Of a DNA stretch of 64,000 nt, positions 7,967 to 17,000 are shown in pieces. The translations under genes and the position numbers were made by a program. The stretch comes from Belliella aquatica. Its GTDB lineage: Bacteria > Bacteroidota > Bacteroidia > Cytophagales > Cyclobacteriaceae. How positions within the stretch are numbered: position 1 is the first letter of the stretch; each line of letters opens with the position of its first letter. A model generated the notes under the pieces. That model worked only from the letters and a program-made list of their open reading frames with translations. It ran no database searches and had not been told where the DNA came from. The stretch spans positions 271,754-335,753 of the forward strand of contig NZ_BMFD01000003.1 in assembly GCF_014637795.1 (NCBI RefSeq), in the 5' to 3' direction.

Positions 7967-8998
7967 ATGGAAGATAGCAAAAGAACAGAAATCGGTGAAT
8001 TAGGTGAGTTTGGCCTGATTGATCATTTGAATAAAAGTATTGTAATCAAAAACACATCAACTTTCAAGGGAATTGGAGATGATGCGGCAGTCATCGAAGC
8101 AGGCGATCATGTCAAAGTAGTCACCACGGATTTGTTGCTAGAAGGCGTACATTTTGATTTGGCCTATGCACCGTTGCAGCATGTAGGATTCAAAGCTGTT
8201 GCTGTCAATATTTCTGATGTGGCAGCCATGAATGCCATTCCAAAGCAAATTACGGTAAGCATCGCTTTATCAAATCGCTTTTCGGTAGAAGCTGTTGATG
8301 CCTTATATTCTGGAATCAATGCAGCAGCAGAACATTATAATGTTGATGTGATTGGTGGTGATACCACGGCTTCGCGTTCAGGTTTGGTGATTTCTATTAC
8401 TGCCATTGGCGAAGCAAAAAAAGAAGAGCTTTCCTACAGATCAGGTGCAAAAGTGAATGATATCATTTGTGCGACTGGAGATTTGGGTGGAGCATTGGTT
8501 GGATTGCAGGTTTTGGAGAGAGAGAAGCAGGTATTTATGGCTAATCCAGAAATGAAGCCAGATTTGGATAAATACACTTTTGTGACAGCCCGTCAGTTGA
8601 AGCCGGATGCAAGAATGGATATCATTCATGAAATGAGAGAATTGGGAATTGTGCCAACCAGTATGTTGGATATTTCAGATGGCTTGGCTTCTGAGTTGTT
8701 TCATATCTGCAAAGCGTCAAATGTCGGTGTGACGATTTATGAAGATAAATTGCCAATTGACAAGCAAACATTTGATACCGCTGTAGAACTCGGACTCGAT
8801 CCGATTACCTGTGTGTTGAATGGCGGAGAGGATTATGAATTGCTCTTCACGATTGATCAAAAAGATTTTGAGAAGCTGGAAAAACATGCAGATATCCACT
8901 TTATCGGTCACACCACCAAGCCAGAAGATGGCAAAAATCTAGTTACCAAGAGCGGAACAGTAGTAGAACTCAAAGCTCAAGGCTGGAAGCATTTTTAA
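7967..8998 (+). CDS. thiL: thiamine-monophosphate kinase
   Basis: A 343-residue AIR-synthase-fold kinase that makes thiamine diphosphate from the monophosphate using ATP. Family signatures are GELGEFGLIDHL at the start, GIGDDAAVI (about 35-43), TTDLLLEGVHFD, the core VIGGDTTAS and the C-terminal DISDGLASEL and NGGEDYELLFT. A GTG at 7943 would give eight more residues but would overlap the epimerase gene, so the ATG at 7967 is the simpler start. It forms a two-gene unit with mce, with no obvious metabolic link, and ends at a very strong terminator. Confidence 0.95.
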   Translation: MEDSKRTEIGELGEFGLIDHLNKSIVIKNTSTFKGIGDDAAVIEAGDHVKVVTTDLLLEGVHFDLAYAPLQHVGFKAVAVNISDVAAMNAIPKQITVSIALSNRFSVEAVDALYSGINAAAEHYNVDVIGGDTTASRSGLVISITAIGEAKKEELSYRSGAKVNDIICATGDLGGALVGLQVLEREKQVFMANPEMKPDLDKYTFVTARQLKPDARMDIIHEMRELGIVPTSMLDISDGLASELFHICKASNVGVTIYEDKLPIDKQTFDTAVELGLDPITCVLNGGEDYELLFTIDQKDFEKLEKHADIHFIGHTTKPEDGKNLVTKSGTVVELKAQGWKHF

Positions 8999-9010
8999 AA
9001 TATTTTCAAC

Positions 9011-9043
9011 AAAAAGGGGGAGCGAAAGCTCCCCCTTTTTTTA
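9011..9043 (+). terminator. strong intrinsic terminator with GAAA tetraloop
   Basis: A 13-bp perfect stem (9011-9023 with 9028-9040) is capped by a GAAA tetraloop (9024-9027). The outer A5/T5 pairs and following T residues make it usable from either strand. It separates thiL from the convergent genes at 9095. Confidence 0.93.
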
Positions 9044-9094
9044 TTCAGTTATCCTACAATCCTTTGCTCCTCCGCTCCCTTCGCGAGCTCATGG

Positions 9095-9472
9095 TTACTC
9101 CTCCGGGAATGGAATATAAACAAAACTCGTAAACTCCTTATCCATCACAAAAAGGCAGCAGAATTCATCCGGGTTTTTGTAGTTTTTTTCGAATTCTTCC
9201 AATAAGTCTTCGGCTATCAATTTCCTTTGAATAAATTCATCTACATAGGTGATATAATAATTCCAATCTAGTTTCTTTTCTTCTTTTCCTAAGAGCAGTT
9301 GGCCGATTGGTTGCTCTTCTTTAGAAATTGGGAAAATCGGATATTGGGAGAATTTCCTGCTTCTTACCTGATAAGAGGCTTCCTTGAGAATGTCAGATAC
9401 GTTGATGAAATCTTTGGTGATGGTTCCCAAATATTTTCCACTCAATTCCGGGTCGTTAAAGTCTGATATCAT
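9095..9472 (-). CDS. conserved hypothetical protein, translationally coupled to rlmD
   Basis: A 125-residue acidic cytosolic protein, with no signal or membrane segment, that I cannot assign to a named family. It starts inside the end of rlmD with an ATGA overlap (9469-9472), so it is probably translated by coupling. It has a conserved-looking core (KLDWNYYITYVDEFIQRKLIAEDLLEEF) and a Cys pair near the end (EFCCLFVMD). A role linked to RNA modification is only a guess from position. Confidence 0.6.
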   Translation of the reverse strand: MISDFNDPELSGKYLGTITKDFINVSDILKEASYQVRSRKFSQYPIFPISKEEQPIGQLLLGKEEKKLDWNYYITYVDEFIQRKLIAEDLLEEFEKNYKNPDEFCCLFVMDKEFTSFVYIPFPEE

Positions 9473-10863
9473 GATTTCAAAGTTAGAAGTACTACATTTT
9501 CAACATGGTAAGTTTGCGGAAACATATCCACAGGCTGGATTTTGTCCACGCTATATTTTTCTGAAAGTAAAGCCACATCTCTTGCCTGAGTAGCAGGATT
9601 ACAGCTGACATAGACGATTTTTGGTGCGGCAAGTTTGAGTAGCATATTGACCACATCGTCATGCATTCCAGCTCTTGGCGGATCAGTGATGATGACATCA
9701 GGCTTGGCATGTGCAGCGATAAAGTCATCATTGAGCATGTCTTTCATGTCTCCGGCATAGAAAAGCGTGTTTTCTAGTCCGTTTACTAGTGAGTTAAGCT
9801 TGGCATCCTCGATCGCTGCTTCCACATATTCGATTCCAATGACTTGCTTCGCTTGCTTGGCAACAAAGTTTGCGATCGTACCTGTTCCGGTGTACAAATC
9901 ATAAACCACTTCATCCCCTTTCAATCCAGCAAAATCTCTGGTGACTTTATAAAGTTCGTAAGCTTGGTCTGAGTTGGTTTGGTAAAATGATTTCGGTCCG
10001 ATTCTGAACTTCAAACCTTCCATTTCTTCTTCGATGTAGGCTCTTCCAGCAAAAGTCACCACTTCAAGATCATTGAATGTCTCATTTTTCTTCAAATTGA
10101 TGATGTAAAGAAGTGCAGTGATCTGCGGGAATTTTTCATGAAGAAAATTCATTACCAAGTCAATTTCCTCGGCATTGTCACCACCAAACTGAACAATGAC
10201 CATGCTTTCGCCTGTGCTTGTGGTTCGGATGATTAGATTTCTCAGTAGTCCAACTTGATTTCGGATGTCATAAAAAGAAAGTGAATTGCTCAAAGCAAAT
10301 GCTCTCAGTTCATTTCGTACATCATTAGAAATATCACCTTGGAGATAGCAATGCTCGATGTCGACGATTTTGTCAAACATCTTTGGAATATGAAAACCAA
10401 GCGCATTTCTCTCGAATGCTGCTCCTGAGTCGATTTCTTCACGTGTGAGCCAACGGTTGTTCGAAAAAGTAAAATCAAGCTTATTTCTATAATACCTCGT
10501 ATTTGCAGACCCGACGATAGGCATGACCTCAGGAATCTCCACTTTCCCAATTCGTGTGAACTGATCTACGACTTGTTGTCTTTTGTAAGTCTTTTGAAGG
10601 TCATAATTGATATGTTGCCACTTGCAGCCACCGCAAGTGCCAAAATGCGAGCAAAATGGATCGATTCTATCTTTAGAATATTCATGGAATTTGATGGCTT
10701 CCCCTTCCATAAATGAGCTTTTTCCTCTGGTAATTCTTACATCTACCACATCTCCGGGCGCCACACCTTGCACAAAAACGACTTTGCCTTCATGATGTCC
10801 AACACATTTCCCTTCCGTAGCGATTCTTTCAATAGTCAGGTTTGTTACAACCTTATTTTTCAT
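9469..10863 (-). CDS. rlmD: 23S rRNA (uracil-C5)-methyltransferase RlmD/RumA family
   Basis: A SAM-dependent RNA m5U methyltransferase. From the start chosen here it has 464 residues: an N-terminal TRAM domain (ATEGKCVGHHEGKVVFVQGVAPGDVV), a 4Fe-4S cysteine group (CSHFGTCGGCKW), the SAM-binding core (VVYDLYTGTGTIANFVA), DPPRAGMHDDVV and the catalytic VSCNPATQARD. A longer frame opens at 10902, but the promoter box TAATTTTG on the same strand (10881-10888) lies inside it, so Met at 10863 (or 10875) is more likely. The following gene overlaps by 4 nt. Confidence 0.9.
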   Translation of the reverse strand: MKNKVVTNLTIERIATEGKCVGHHEGKVVFVQGVAPGDVVDVRITRGKSSFMEGEAIKFHEYSKDRIDPFCSHFGTCGGCKWQHINYDLQKTYKRQQVVDQFTRIGKVEIPEVMPIVGSANTRYYRNKLDFTFSNNRWLTREEIDSGAAFERNALGFHIPKMFDKIVDIEHCYLQGDISNDVRNELRAFALSNSLSFYDIRNQVGLLRNLIIRTTSTGESMVIVQFGGDNAEEIDLVMNFLHEKFPQITALLYIINLKKNETFNDLEVVTFAGRAYIEEEMEGLKFRIGPKSFYQTNSDQAYELYKVTRDFAGLKGDEVVYDLYTGTGTIANFVAKQAKQVIGIEYVEAAIEDAKLNSLVNGLENTLFYAGDMKDMLNDDFIAAHAKPDVIITDPPRAGMHDDVVNMLLKLAAPKIVYVSCNPATQARDVALLSEKYSVDKIQPVDMFPQTYHVENVVLLTLKS

Positions 10864-10880
10864 TTTTCTCGACATGGGCG

Positions 10881-10888
10881 CAAAATTA
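10881..10888 (-). promoter_or_regulatory. -7 box for rlmD
   Basis: On the minus strand this reads TAATTTTG, matching TAnnTTTG, 18 nt upstream of the ATG at 10863. It decides against the longer reading frame that begins at 10902. Confidence 0.5.
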
Positions 10889-10976
10889 ATCAAAAAAGTC
10901 AATGTAATTGGGTATTATTGAAATATGCATTGCCTTTTTAGGAAGGTGAGAAATGAAATTTACATTTTAGATAAGT

Positions 10977-11738
10977 ATGATAGTTAAGTTGATTTCGGAT
11001 TATGGGCAAAGAGAAAAAACCATTTCTAAGAATGCCGAACTAGCTAACGTAATTGAACTTATTGATCAATTGGATTGGATTTTTTTTTATCAGATTGTTA
11101 TTGAAAAAGATTCTAATAATTGGATTGAGATAGGAGGTAGTTTATTTCAAGATGGTTTTGCTGTAATTCTGGAAGAAAATGGTGAATCAACTATTTTAGA
11201 TAAAGCTCCCGAAAATATAAAGCAAATAAAAACAGTAGCTAGGTATTATTTTGAAGATAAAATCCATGAAATAAAGAATCTTCTTCAAAAGAAGTTAGAT
11301 CATGACCTTATTTCTGTTCACAATTTAAAACCTGTTTCAAAACCTAATCAATATTTTTCAATTGTTGTTTTAATGATTATCGTTTCAATTTTTACTTTAA
11401 ACTTATGGTTTTTTGGATTTCTAGATGGGGTTCATCTACTACTAAGTAAAACAGAATATGCAAAAGCAGAAGTTATTAAGGAGAAACTGATTCTGCGTAA
11501 AGGAACTTATTACGCCAAAAAAATTGAATTCAAATATCAAGTAGAAGGGGTTGATTATACTGGGAATATTAATGCGGGAAATAGAAGAGCAAATATTAAT
11601 GTGGGGGATTTCATAAAAATTGAATACAAATTAAAGGATCCGACTATTTATAGCTATGTTGGTAAATATGTAAAGATAAGACCCAGCATAAAATCCAATA
11701 GTATTGAAGCCAAAAGAGTAAAAGACTCAATTTATTGA
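10977..11738 (+). CDS. membrane protein with Imm1-like N terminus and DUF3592-like C terminus
   Basis: A 253-residue protein. Residues 1-80 resemble Imm1-type immunity proteins (ELIDQLDWIFFYQIVIEKDSNNWIEIGGSL, then a DGFAVILEENGE turn). One strong hydrophobic segment follows at about 126-150 (SIVVLMIIVSIFTLNLWFFGFLDG). The C-terminal 100 residues resemble DUF3592 (YAKKIEFKYQVEGVDYTGNINAG, DFIKIEYKLKDPT). Base composition is more AT-rich than in its neighbours and no operon partner is seen. No toxin gene is adjacent. Both domain calls are by eye, so function is open. Confidence 0.5.
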   Translation: MIVKLISDYGQREKTISKNAELANVIELIDQLDWIFFYQIVIEKDSNNWIEIGGSLFQDGFAVILEENGESTILDKAPENIKQIKTVARYYFEDKIHEIKNLLQKKLDHDLISVHNLKPVSKPNQYFSIVVLMIIVSIFTLNLWFFGFLDGVHLLLSKTEYAKAEVIKEKLILRKGTYYAKKIEFKYQVEGVDYTGNINAGNRRANINVGDFIKIEYKLKDPTIYSYVGKYVKIRPSIKSNSIEAKRVKDSIY

Positions 11739-11763
11739 AGATTCATCCTTTTCAAATTCAACT

Positions 11764-12523
11764 CCTTTGGAGTTGTTAGTAAGATTAGTGAGGTGATTTC
11801 AGTGTCCGCCGGATTATATCCGGGGTTACTCAAATTTGTTCCCTCTTGGAACTAAAGCGTACTACTATCCCCAACGGGTATAAATCTTAATTAACCCCGC
11901 ATGCCAATGCGGAGGAGAAAGCAACTATGCAAACCCAGTTATCTATTCCCAACTCTGAAAGAGTTGAATTTTTTAAGTGTCTTTAGAATTTACCACAGAA
12001 CCTTTCCCAATCAAGATCATCCCACTTGACAGAATCACAAAAAGTATCAATACTCCTAATGAATTGATCAAGGTTTGCTGGCATCCAATTTCAATAACAT
12101 TGACAAAAGGGTAGGGGTAGAAACTCGAAAGTTTTCCTCTGACCAATTGGAGCTGTTAGTAAGATTAGTAAAATGATTTCAGTGTCCACCGGATTTTATC
12201 CGGGGTTACTCAAATTTGTTCCCTCCAGGAACTAAGATCTCCTAACATCCCCAACGGGGATAAACCTTAATTAACCCCGCATGCCAATGCGGAGGAGAAA
12301 GCAACTATGCAAACCCAGTTATCTATTCCCAACTCTGAAAGAGTTGAATTTTTTAAGTGTCTTTAGAATTTACCACAGAACCTTTCCCAATCAAGATCAT
12401 CCCACTTGACAGAATCACAAAAAGTATCAATACTCCTAATGAATTGATCAAGATTTGCTGGTATCCAATTTCTGTGACATTGACAAAAGGGTAGGGATAG
12501 AAACCAGAAATATGTCCTCGAAT
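11764..12523. repeat. 380-bp direct tandem duplication
   Basis: Two head-to-tail copies, about 11764-12143 and 12144-12523, align at a constant offset of 380 nt with few mismatches (for example the runs starting GAATTGATCA at 12061 and 12441). Each unit contains short palindromes: CCGGAT-N3-ATCCGG (11809-11823), CCGCAT-N4-ATGCGG (11897-11912) and CAACTC-N5-GAGTTG (11950-11966). Each unit ends in the last 170 nt of the membrane-protein gene at 12353, which is intact only in the right copy. A related dyad CAACTCC-N3-GGAGTTG (11759-11775) stands at the left edge. Confidence 0.92.
11973..12143 (-). pseudogene. truncated duplicate of the Pr6Pr-family gene 3' end
   Basis: This stretch is the left-copy equivalent of 12353-12523, the C-terminal coding part of the neighbouring membrane-protein gene. 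It carries the same stop region but no start or upstream coding part, so it is a remnant made by the 380-bp tandem duplication. Confidence 0.8.
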
Positions 12524-12973
12524 CAGAATGTATGTAAGGTAAATAGCTGGATAAATTAGCCAATAGGGGATTTGAGACCAGTTGACCAGCTTCTTTTCTT
12601 CATAAAGAAACCAATAGATTAAAGTAATCACTGGGGTTACTGAATGAAGCAATTCGTCAACGATTTTCTGCATTCCCGTAGGTTCCCAAATTTGTCTAAG
12701 AACGAGTTGATAAATCAATCCTACTACCAAGATATAAACCGTAATAGCAGTCAATCTTCCAGCTTTGCTAAAAAATGAAGCGGAATTTTCTTTTTGGCTT
12801 TGACTTGTGAAATAGATCGCAACCAAAGTATTTGTCAAGATGGTAAAGAAGCTGAAGAATCGAATTATTGTTTCTGGAACAGATGCAATTCGGTTTTCCA
12901 TCATCAGATAAAATTGTACGATAACAGCAAACCAAGCGATAAAAGCGAAGGCAATAGATAATTTTCTTTTCAT
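12353..12973 (-). CDS. Pr6Pr-family six-helix membrane protein
   Basis: A 206-residue integral membrane protein with about six hydrophobic helices: 7-25, 37-57, 72-93, 107-122, 135-152 and 172-196. The pattern RFFSFFTILTNTLVA, DELLHSVTPVITLIYWFLY and IYPAIYLTYILIRG is that of the Pr6Pr membrane family (related to FAR-17a/AIG1-like proteins). The biochemical function is unknown. Its last 170 nt are duplicated as a fragment 380 nt to the left. It is a single gene in opposite orientation to the genes at right. Confidence 0.75.
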   Translation of the reverse strand: MKRKLSIAFAFIAWFAVIVQFYLMMENRIASVPETIIRFFSFFTILTNTLVAIYFTSQSQKENSASFFSKAGRLTAITVYILVVGLIYQLVLRQIWEPTGMQKIVDELLHSVTPVITLIYWFLYEEKKLVNWSQIPYWLIYPAIYLTYILIRGHISGFYPYPFVNVTEIGYQQILINSLGVLILFVILSSGMILIGKGSVVNSKDT

Positions 12974-13202
12974 ATTTTATTATTGATTGGAACAGGATTG
13001 AACAATACTCAACTCATTTATCTTAAGGTTAAAGAATTTTCATGATTAAAGAAATTTTATCTTTAAATTGATCAAAGATCAAGTTTGCCATATAATATTA
13101 AGGTTTTTCTTTAAAAATGGCTTATTTTGATGATATCTATTTATTGAAAGGAATTTTCAATCTAATCATTAAATCACCCATTTAGCATGCGTGCAAAATT
13201 TT

Positions 13203-13210
13203 TATCTTTG
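13203..13210 (+). promoter_or_regulatory. -7 box for the SDR-helicase pair
   Basis: TATCTTTG matches TAnnTTTG, 19 nt before the ATG at 13230. A weaker TTTA at 13181-13184 stands 18 nt upstream, near where the -33 TTTG is expected. Confidence 0.6.
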
Positions 13211-13229
13211 AAGTCAAATTTGAATTAAA

Positions 13230-14042
13230 ATGAAATTTAAAAATAAGGTAGTTGTCATCACTGGAGCCACATCGGGAATAGGAGAAGCTTGTGCCATAGC
13301 ATTTGGAAAGGAGGGTGCTCAAGTAGTAATTACAGGAAGAAGTCAACTCAAATTAGACAATTCATTGATCAAATTACAGAAAGAGGGTGTGGATGCCATT
13401 GGGATTGTAGCTGATGCTGCAATTGAGGAGGACAATAGGAAAATGGCCGAAAAGGCAATTTCTCATTTTGGCAAAATCGATATTCTAATCAACAATGCGG
13501 GAATTTCGATGCGGGCACTTTTTCAGGATTTGGATATTGAAGTTTTCAAAAAAGTGATGGATATCAATTTCTGGGGAGCAGTGTATGCGACCAAATATTG
13601 CTTGGAGTCGATTACGCAGCAGAAAGGAAGCATTATCGGGATTTCTTCAATCAATGGTTATCGAGGAACGCCCGCAAGGACTGCTTACACAGCGAGTAAG
13701 TTTGCGATGAATGGATTTTTTGAATCGCTCAGAACGGAATTGCTCAAAAAGGGCGTTCATGTGCTTGTGGCCTGTCCGGGATTTACAACATCAAATATCC
13801 GATCAAATGCTTTATTGGCAGATGGAACACCCCAAGGGGCATCACCTCGCGATGAAGCCAAAATGATGTCAGCAGAAGAAGTCGCAGCCTATATCGTAGA
13901 AGCTACAGCAAAGCGAAAAAGAGAAATAGTTTTGACTACTCAGGGGAAATTGGCGGTATTTTTGAATAAATGGATTCCTGGAATCATGGATGGAGTGGTT
14001 TACAATCAAATGGCAAAAGAAAAAGATTCCCCATTTAAATAG
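13230..14042 (+). CDS. short-chain dehydrogenase/reductase
   Basis: A 270-residue classical SDR. It shows the cofactor loop GATSGIGEA (about 11-19), the NNAG motif (about 88-91), a catalytic Ser in GISSINGY (about 139) and YTASK (Tyr about 151, Lys about 155). The Arg-Ser after the second strand (TGRSQLK) suggests preference for NADP(H). It oxidises or reduces an unidentified alcohol or ketone. The helicase gene follows after 5 nt, so the two are co-transcribed. Confidence 0.9.
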   Translation: MKFKNKVVVITGATSGIGEACAIAFGKEGAQVVITGRSQLKLDNSLIKLQKEGVDAIGIVADAAIEEDNRKMAEKAISHFGKIDILINNAGISMRALFQDLDIEVFKKVMDINFWGAVYATKYCLESITQQKGSIIGISSINGYRGTPARTAYTASKFAMNGFFESLRTELLKKGVHVLVACPGFTTSNIRSNALLADGTPQGASPRDEAKMMSAEEVAAYIVEATAKRKREIVLTTQGKLAVFLNKWIPGIMDGVVYNQMAKEKDSPFK

Positions 14043-14047
14043 GCAAT

Positions 14048-17000
14048 ATGATCAAAGAAACCTTTCAAGTTTACCTCAATCGCTTGACGGATCTTTCAAG
14101 CAGAAATAGATCGCTTTATCTCCCAAAGCTCTATTTAACCCAAATGATAGACTTGAACAGATTGAATTTTTTACAGAACAAAGTTTCTTTTGATTACATC
14201 AGAGACCTGATTGCAGGCAAAAAATCAATTTTTCTTATCCCGATTTCTGATCCTAGAGATAAGGATATCAATTCACTCTCGCAAAACCTCAAATCGATTC
14301 TTCATCAGATCAAATTGACTGAAGAAGAGACGGGAGAGAAAAGTCTTTATGTTGGCTATCCATTTATTGAAGGAAAATTGATCAACGAGCAAGTTGTCAG
14401 GTGTCCTTTGTTATTTTTCCCCGTGAGCTTGGCAAAAGATGGGGGCGAGTGGGTGTTGAATTCAGACAACTCACAGCAAATTATATTCAATAAAACTTTT
14501 CTATTGGCTTATGAAAGAGCCTACGGTAAGCGACCAATATCTGAGGAAGACATGCAGCTGGAGGGTTTTCCAACAGATGCTACTGCTTTTTTGACAGAGA
14601 TTTACGAGGTTCTAAAAACTAGTTTTTCTATCAACTTCAATCAGGAATTGTATCAACAAAAAATATTTGACTTTCCAGAAAGCAGCAAGTCCGTTGATGC
14701 AAATCAATTTGACTCAGGAATTCTCAAACTTAGATCCTATGCAGTTTTAGGACAATTTTCACAGAAGTCTAGTTTTCTGATTCAAGATTACGAAGATTTG
14801 ATCAGTCAAAATGCATATGAAAATCTCGAGGAATTATTTTCCAAGCATTATGCTCCGGACGAGGAGGAAATGTCGATACCGAGAGAAGATCAGCTTTATA
14901 ATGTTTTCCCTTTAGATGCAAGTCAGGAAGAGGTTGTCAAAGCGGTCAAAGCAGGACAATCTTGCTTTATCGAAGGTCCTCCGGGAACAGGGAAATCTCA
15001 GTTGATTAGTAATTTGGCTGTTGATTATATCTCAAGAGGAAAAAAGGTTTTGATTGTTTCCCAAAAGCGAGCCGCATTAGATGTGGTTTATAGAAGATTG
15101 GAGGAAAAGGGTTTTGCAGCTTTCTTGGCTTTGGTACATGATTTTAGAGCCAACAGAAATTCACTTTTTGAAAAGATTCAAAAACAAGTCAACTCCATAG
15201 AGCAGTATCAGGAATTGAATAGAGGAATCAATGCTATTCAATTGGAAAGGCAATTTTCTCAGTTGTCTCGGACGATTGATATGCATTTGGATTATTTTGA
15301 TGATTTCAAAAAAGGGCTTTTCAATACCGAAGAATGTGGCATTCCCATCAAGCAACTTTATATGACGTCCAAGTTGGGTGAGGAAGAGGTGGACTTGACG
15401 CAGTATTACAAGAAATTTCACTGGGATAGCGTCGCTGATTTTTTGAGAAATTTCAAAGAATATGAAACCTATTACAAAAAGTATCAAAATGCGCAATCAT
15501 TTTGGCTTCATCGGGTGGATTTTAGCAGTTTTGGTGTTGCTGCTTCTCAGCGAATGAAAGAGACCTTACAAGAGATAGATCAGGTTAAAATTTCTTTTGA
15601 AGACACTTTCGATGAACTTGAAGGCTTGGACTCTACCTACCTTTATTCACTTTTTGAGCAAAAAGAAAAGCTCAAAAGCCTCAAACATCATTTGCATTTG
15701 AAGGATGTGCAAATGGTTTTTGATCGGATCAAGCCATTTCAAATTGAAGAATTTGATTTGCTTTGGTTGGAAAATAAATTTGAGGCAGTGAAATCTTTAC
15801 TTTCAGAGGAGGGCGTGGAGTGGAATATAGAGGACGGGAAGGTTCAGGAAAGCCTTTCTATACTTTTGGAATACATCAAGACAAAAGACACTTGGCTAGG
15901 AAGATTTGATCGCTTGCTCAACAAGAAAAAATTTGCTAGAGTCCAAGAACTGTTGGCTTCCAATAAGCTCAAGGATAATGCTCACGATCTGGATTTTTTG
16001 GTCAAAAAGCTTGAAAATAGATTGAATCTTAATCATCAATACACCCTTTTGACTCAAAAGGCTTGGTTGGAATTGCCTTCCAAACCCTTTGATTTTTCTA
16101 CTTTCAATCATGCCGCATCCACCCACTTAGAGGCCATTCAAGCACGTAAATTAATCAATGATTTAGATGGTTTTTCAGATCTGATTTTAGATGAAGAAAA
16201 GTCAGCAAGTGAGATTTTTGATTTATTAGAGGGTTTTGAAAAATTCAATCATTTACTGTCTGAGAAAATTGATACTTGGAGCATTTATCTCAGTAAGATC
16301 CAAATTCAGCATTTGATATCTCATGCGCCTGAAGAGTCCTTTTTGGTGCAAAAAGAGCAAATTCCTTTTGTTTTTGATGAATTGGTAGCTTTTGATAAAC
16401 TGAGAAAGCGGCTGACTTCTGATGAAATTCATGTCATGGAAAAGTTGCTGGATGAATTCCCAACGCACGAATACAGTCAGCTGAGTTATTTGTTTTTGAT
16501 CGGTCTGAGTAATGCTTGGATTGATCATATAGAGGCAAAATATCCTGTTTTGAGAGAAGTGAGCACAGCGAAATTCCTGAATGCACAAGAGGAGTTGATG
16601 CAATCTGTAGTGGAGAAATGGGAGCTGTCACAGTATATTTCGGAACTGAGAGTGCGCGAATACACATTCAAAAATCTCGAATTTAACAGATTGAATAATC
16701 TTGTCACCTACAGGGAACTTTTGCATCAAGTCAGCAAGAAAAGGAGGCTTTGGACGATCAAGAAGCTAATAGAAAACTTTGAAGGAGAGATTTTTAAGTT
16801 GATGCCATGTTGGTTGGTTTCCCCGGAAACTGTTTCAGCTTTATTTCCCATGAAGCAGAATTTTGATCTTGTGATTTTTGATGAATCTTCGCAATGTTAT
16901 GTAGAGCGTGGAATTCCTGCGATGCTGAGAGGCAAGCAAGTAGTTGTGGCAGGGGATTCTAAACAGTTGCAGCCATTTGATTTGTATCAGGTTAGAATTG

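Noticed and set aside
10864-10902. A longer N terminus for RlmD
   Set aside because: The -7 box at 10881-10888 on the same strand lies within it, so the transcript would start after it.
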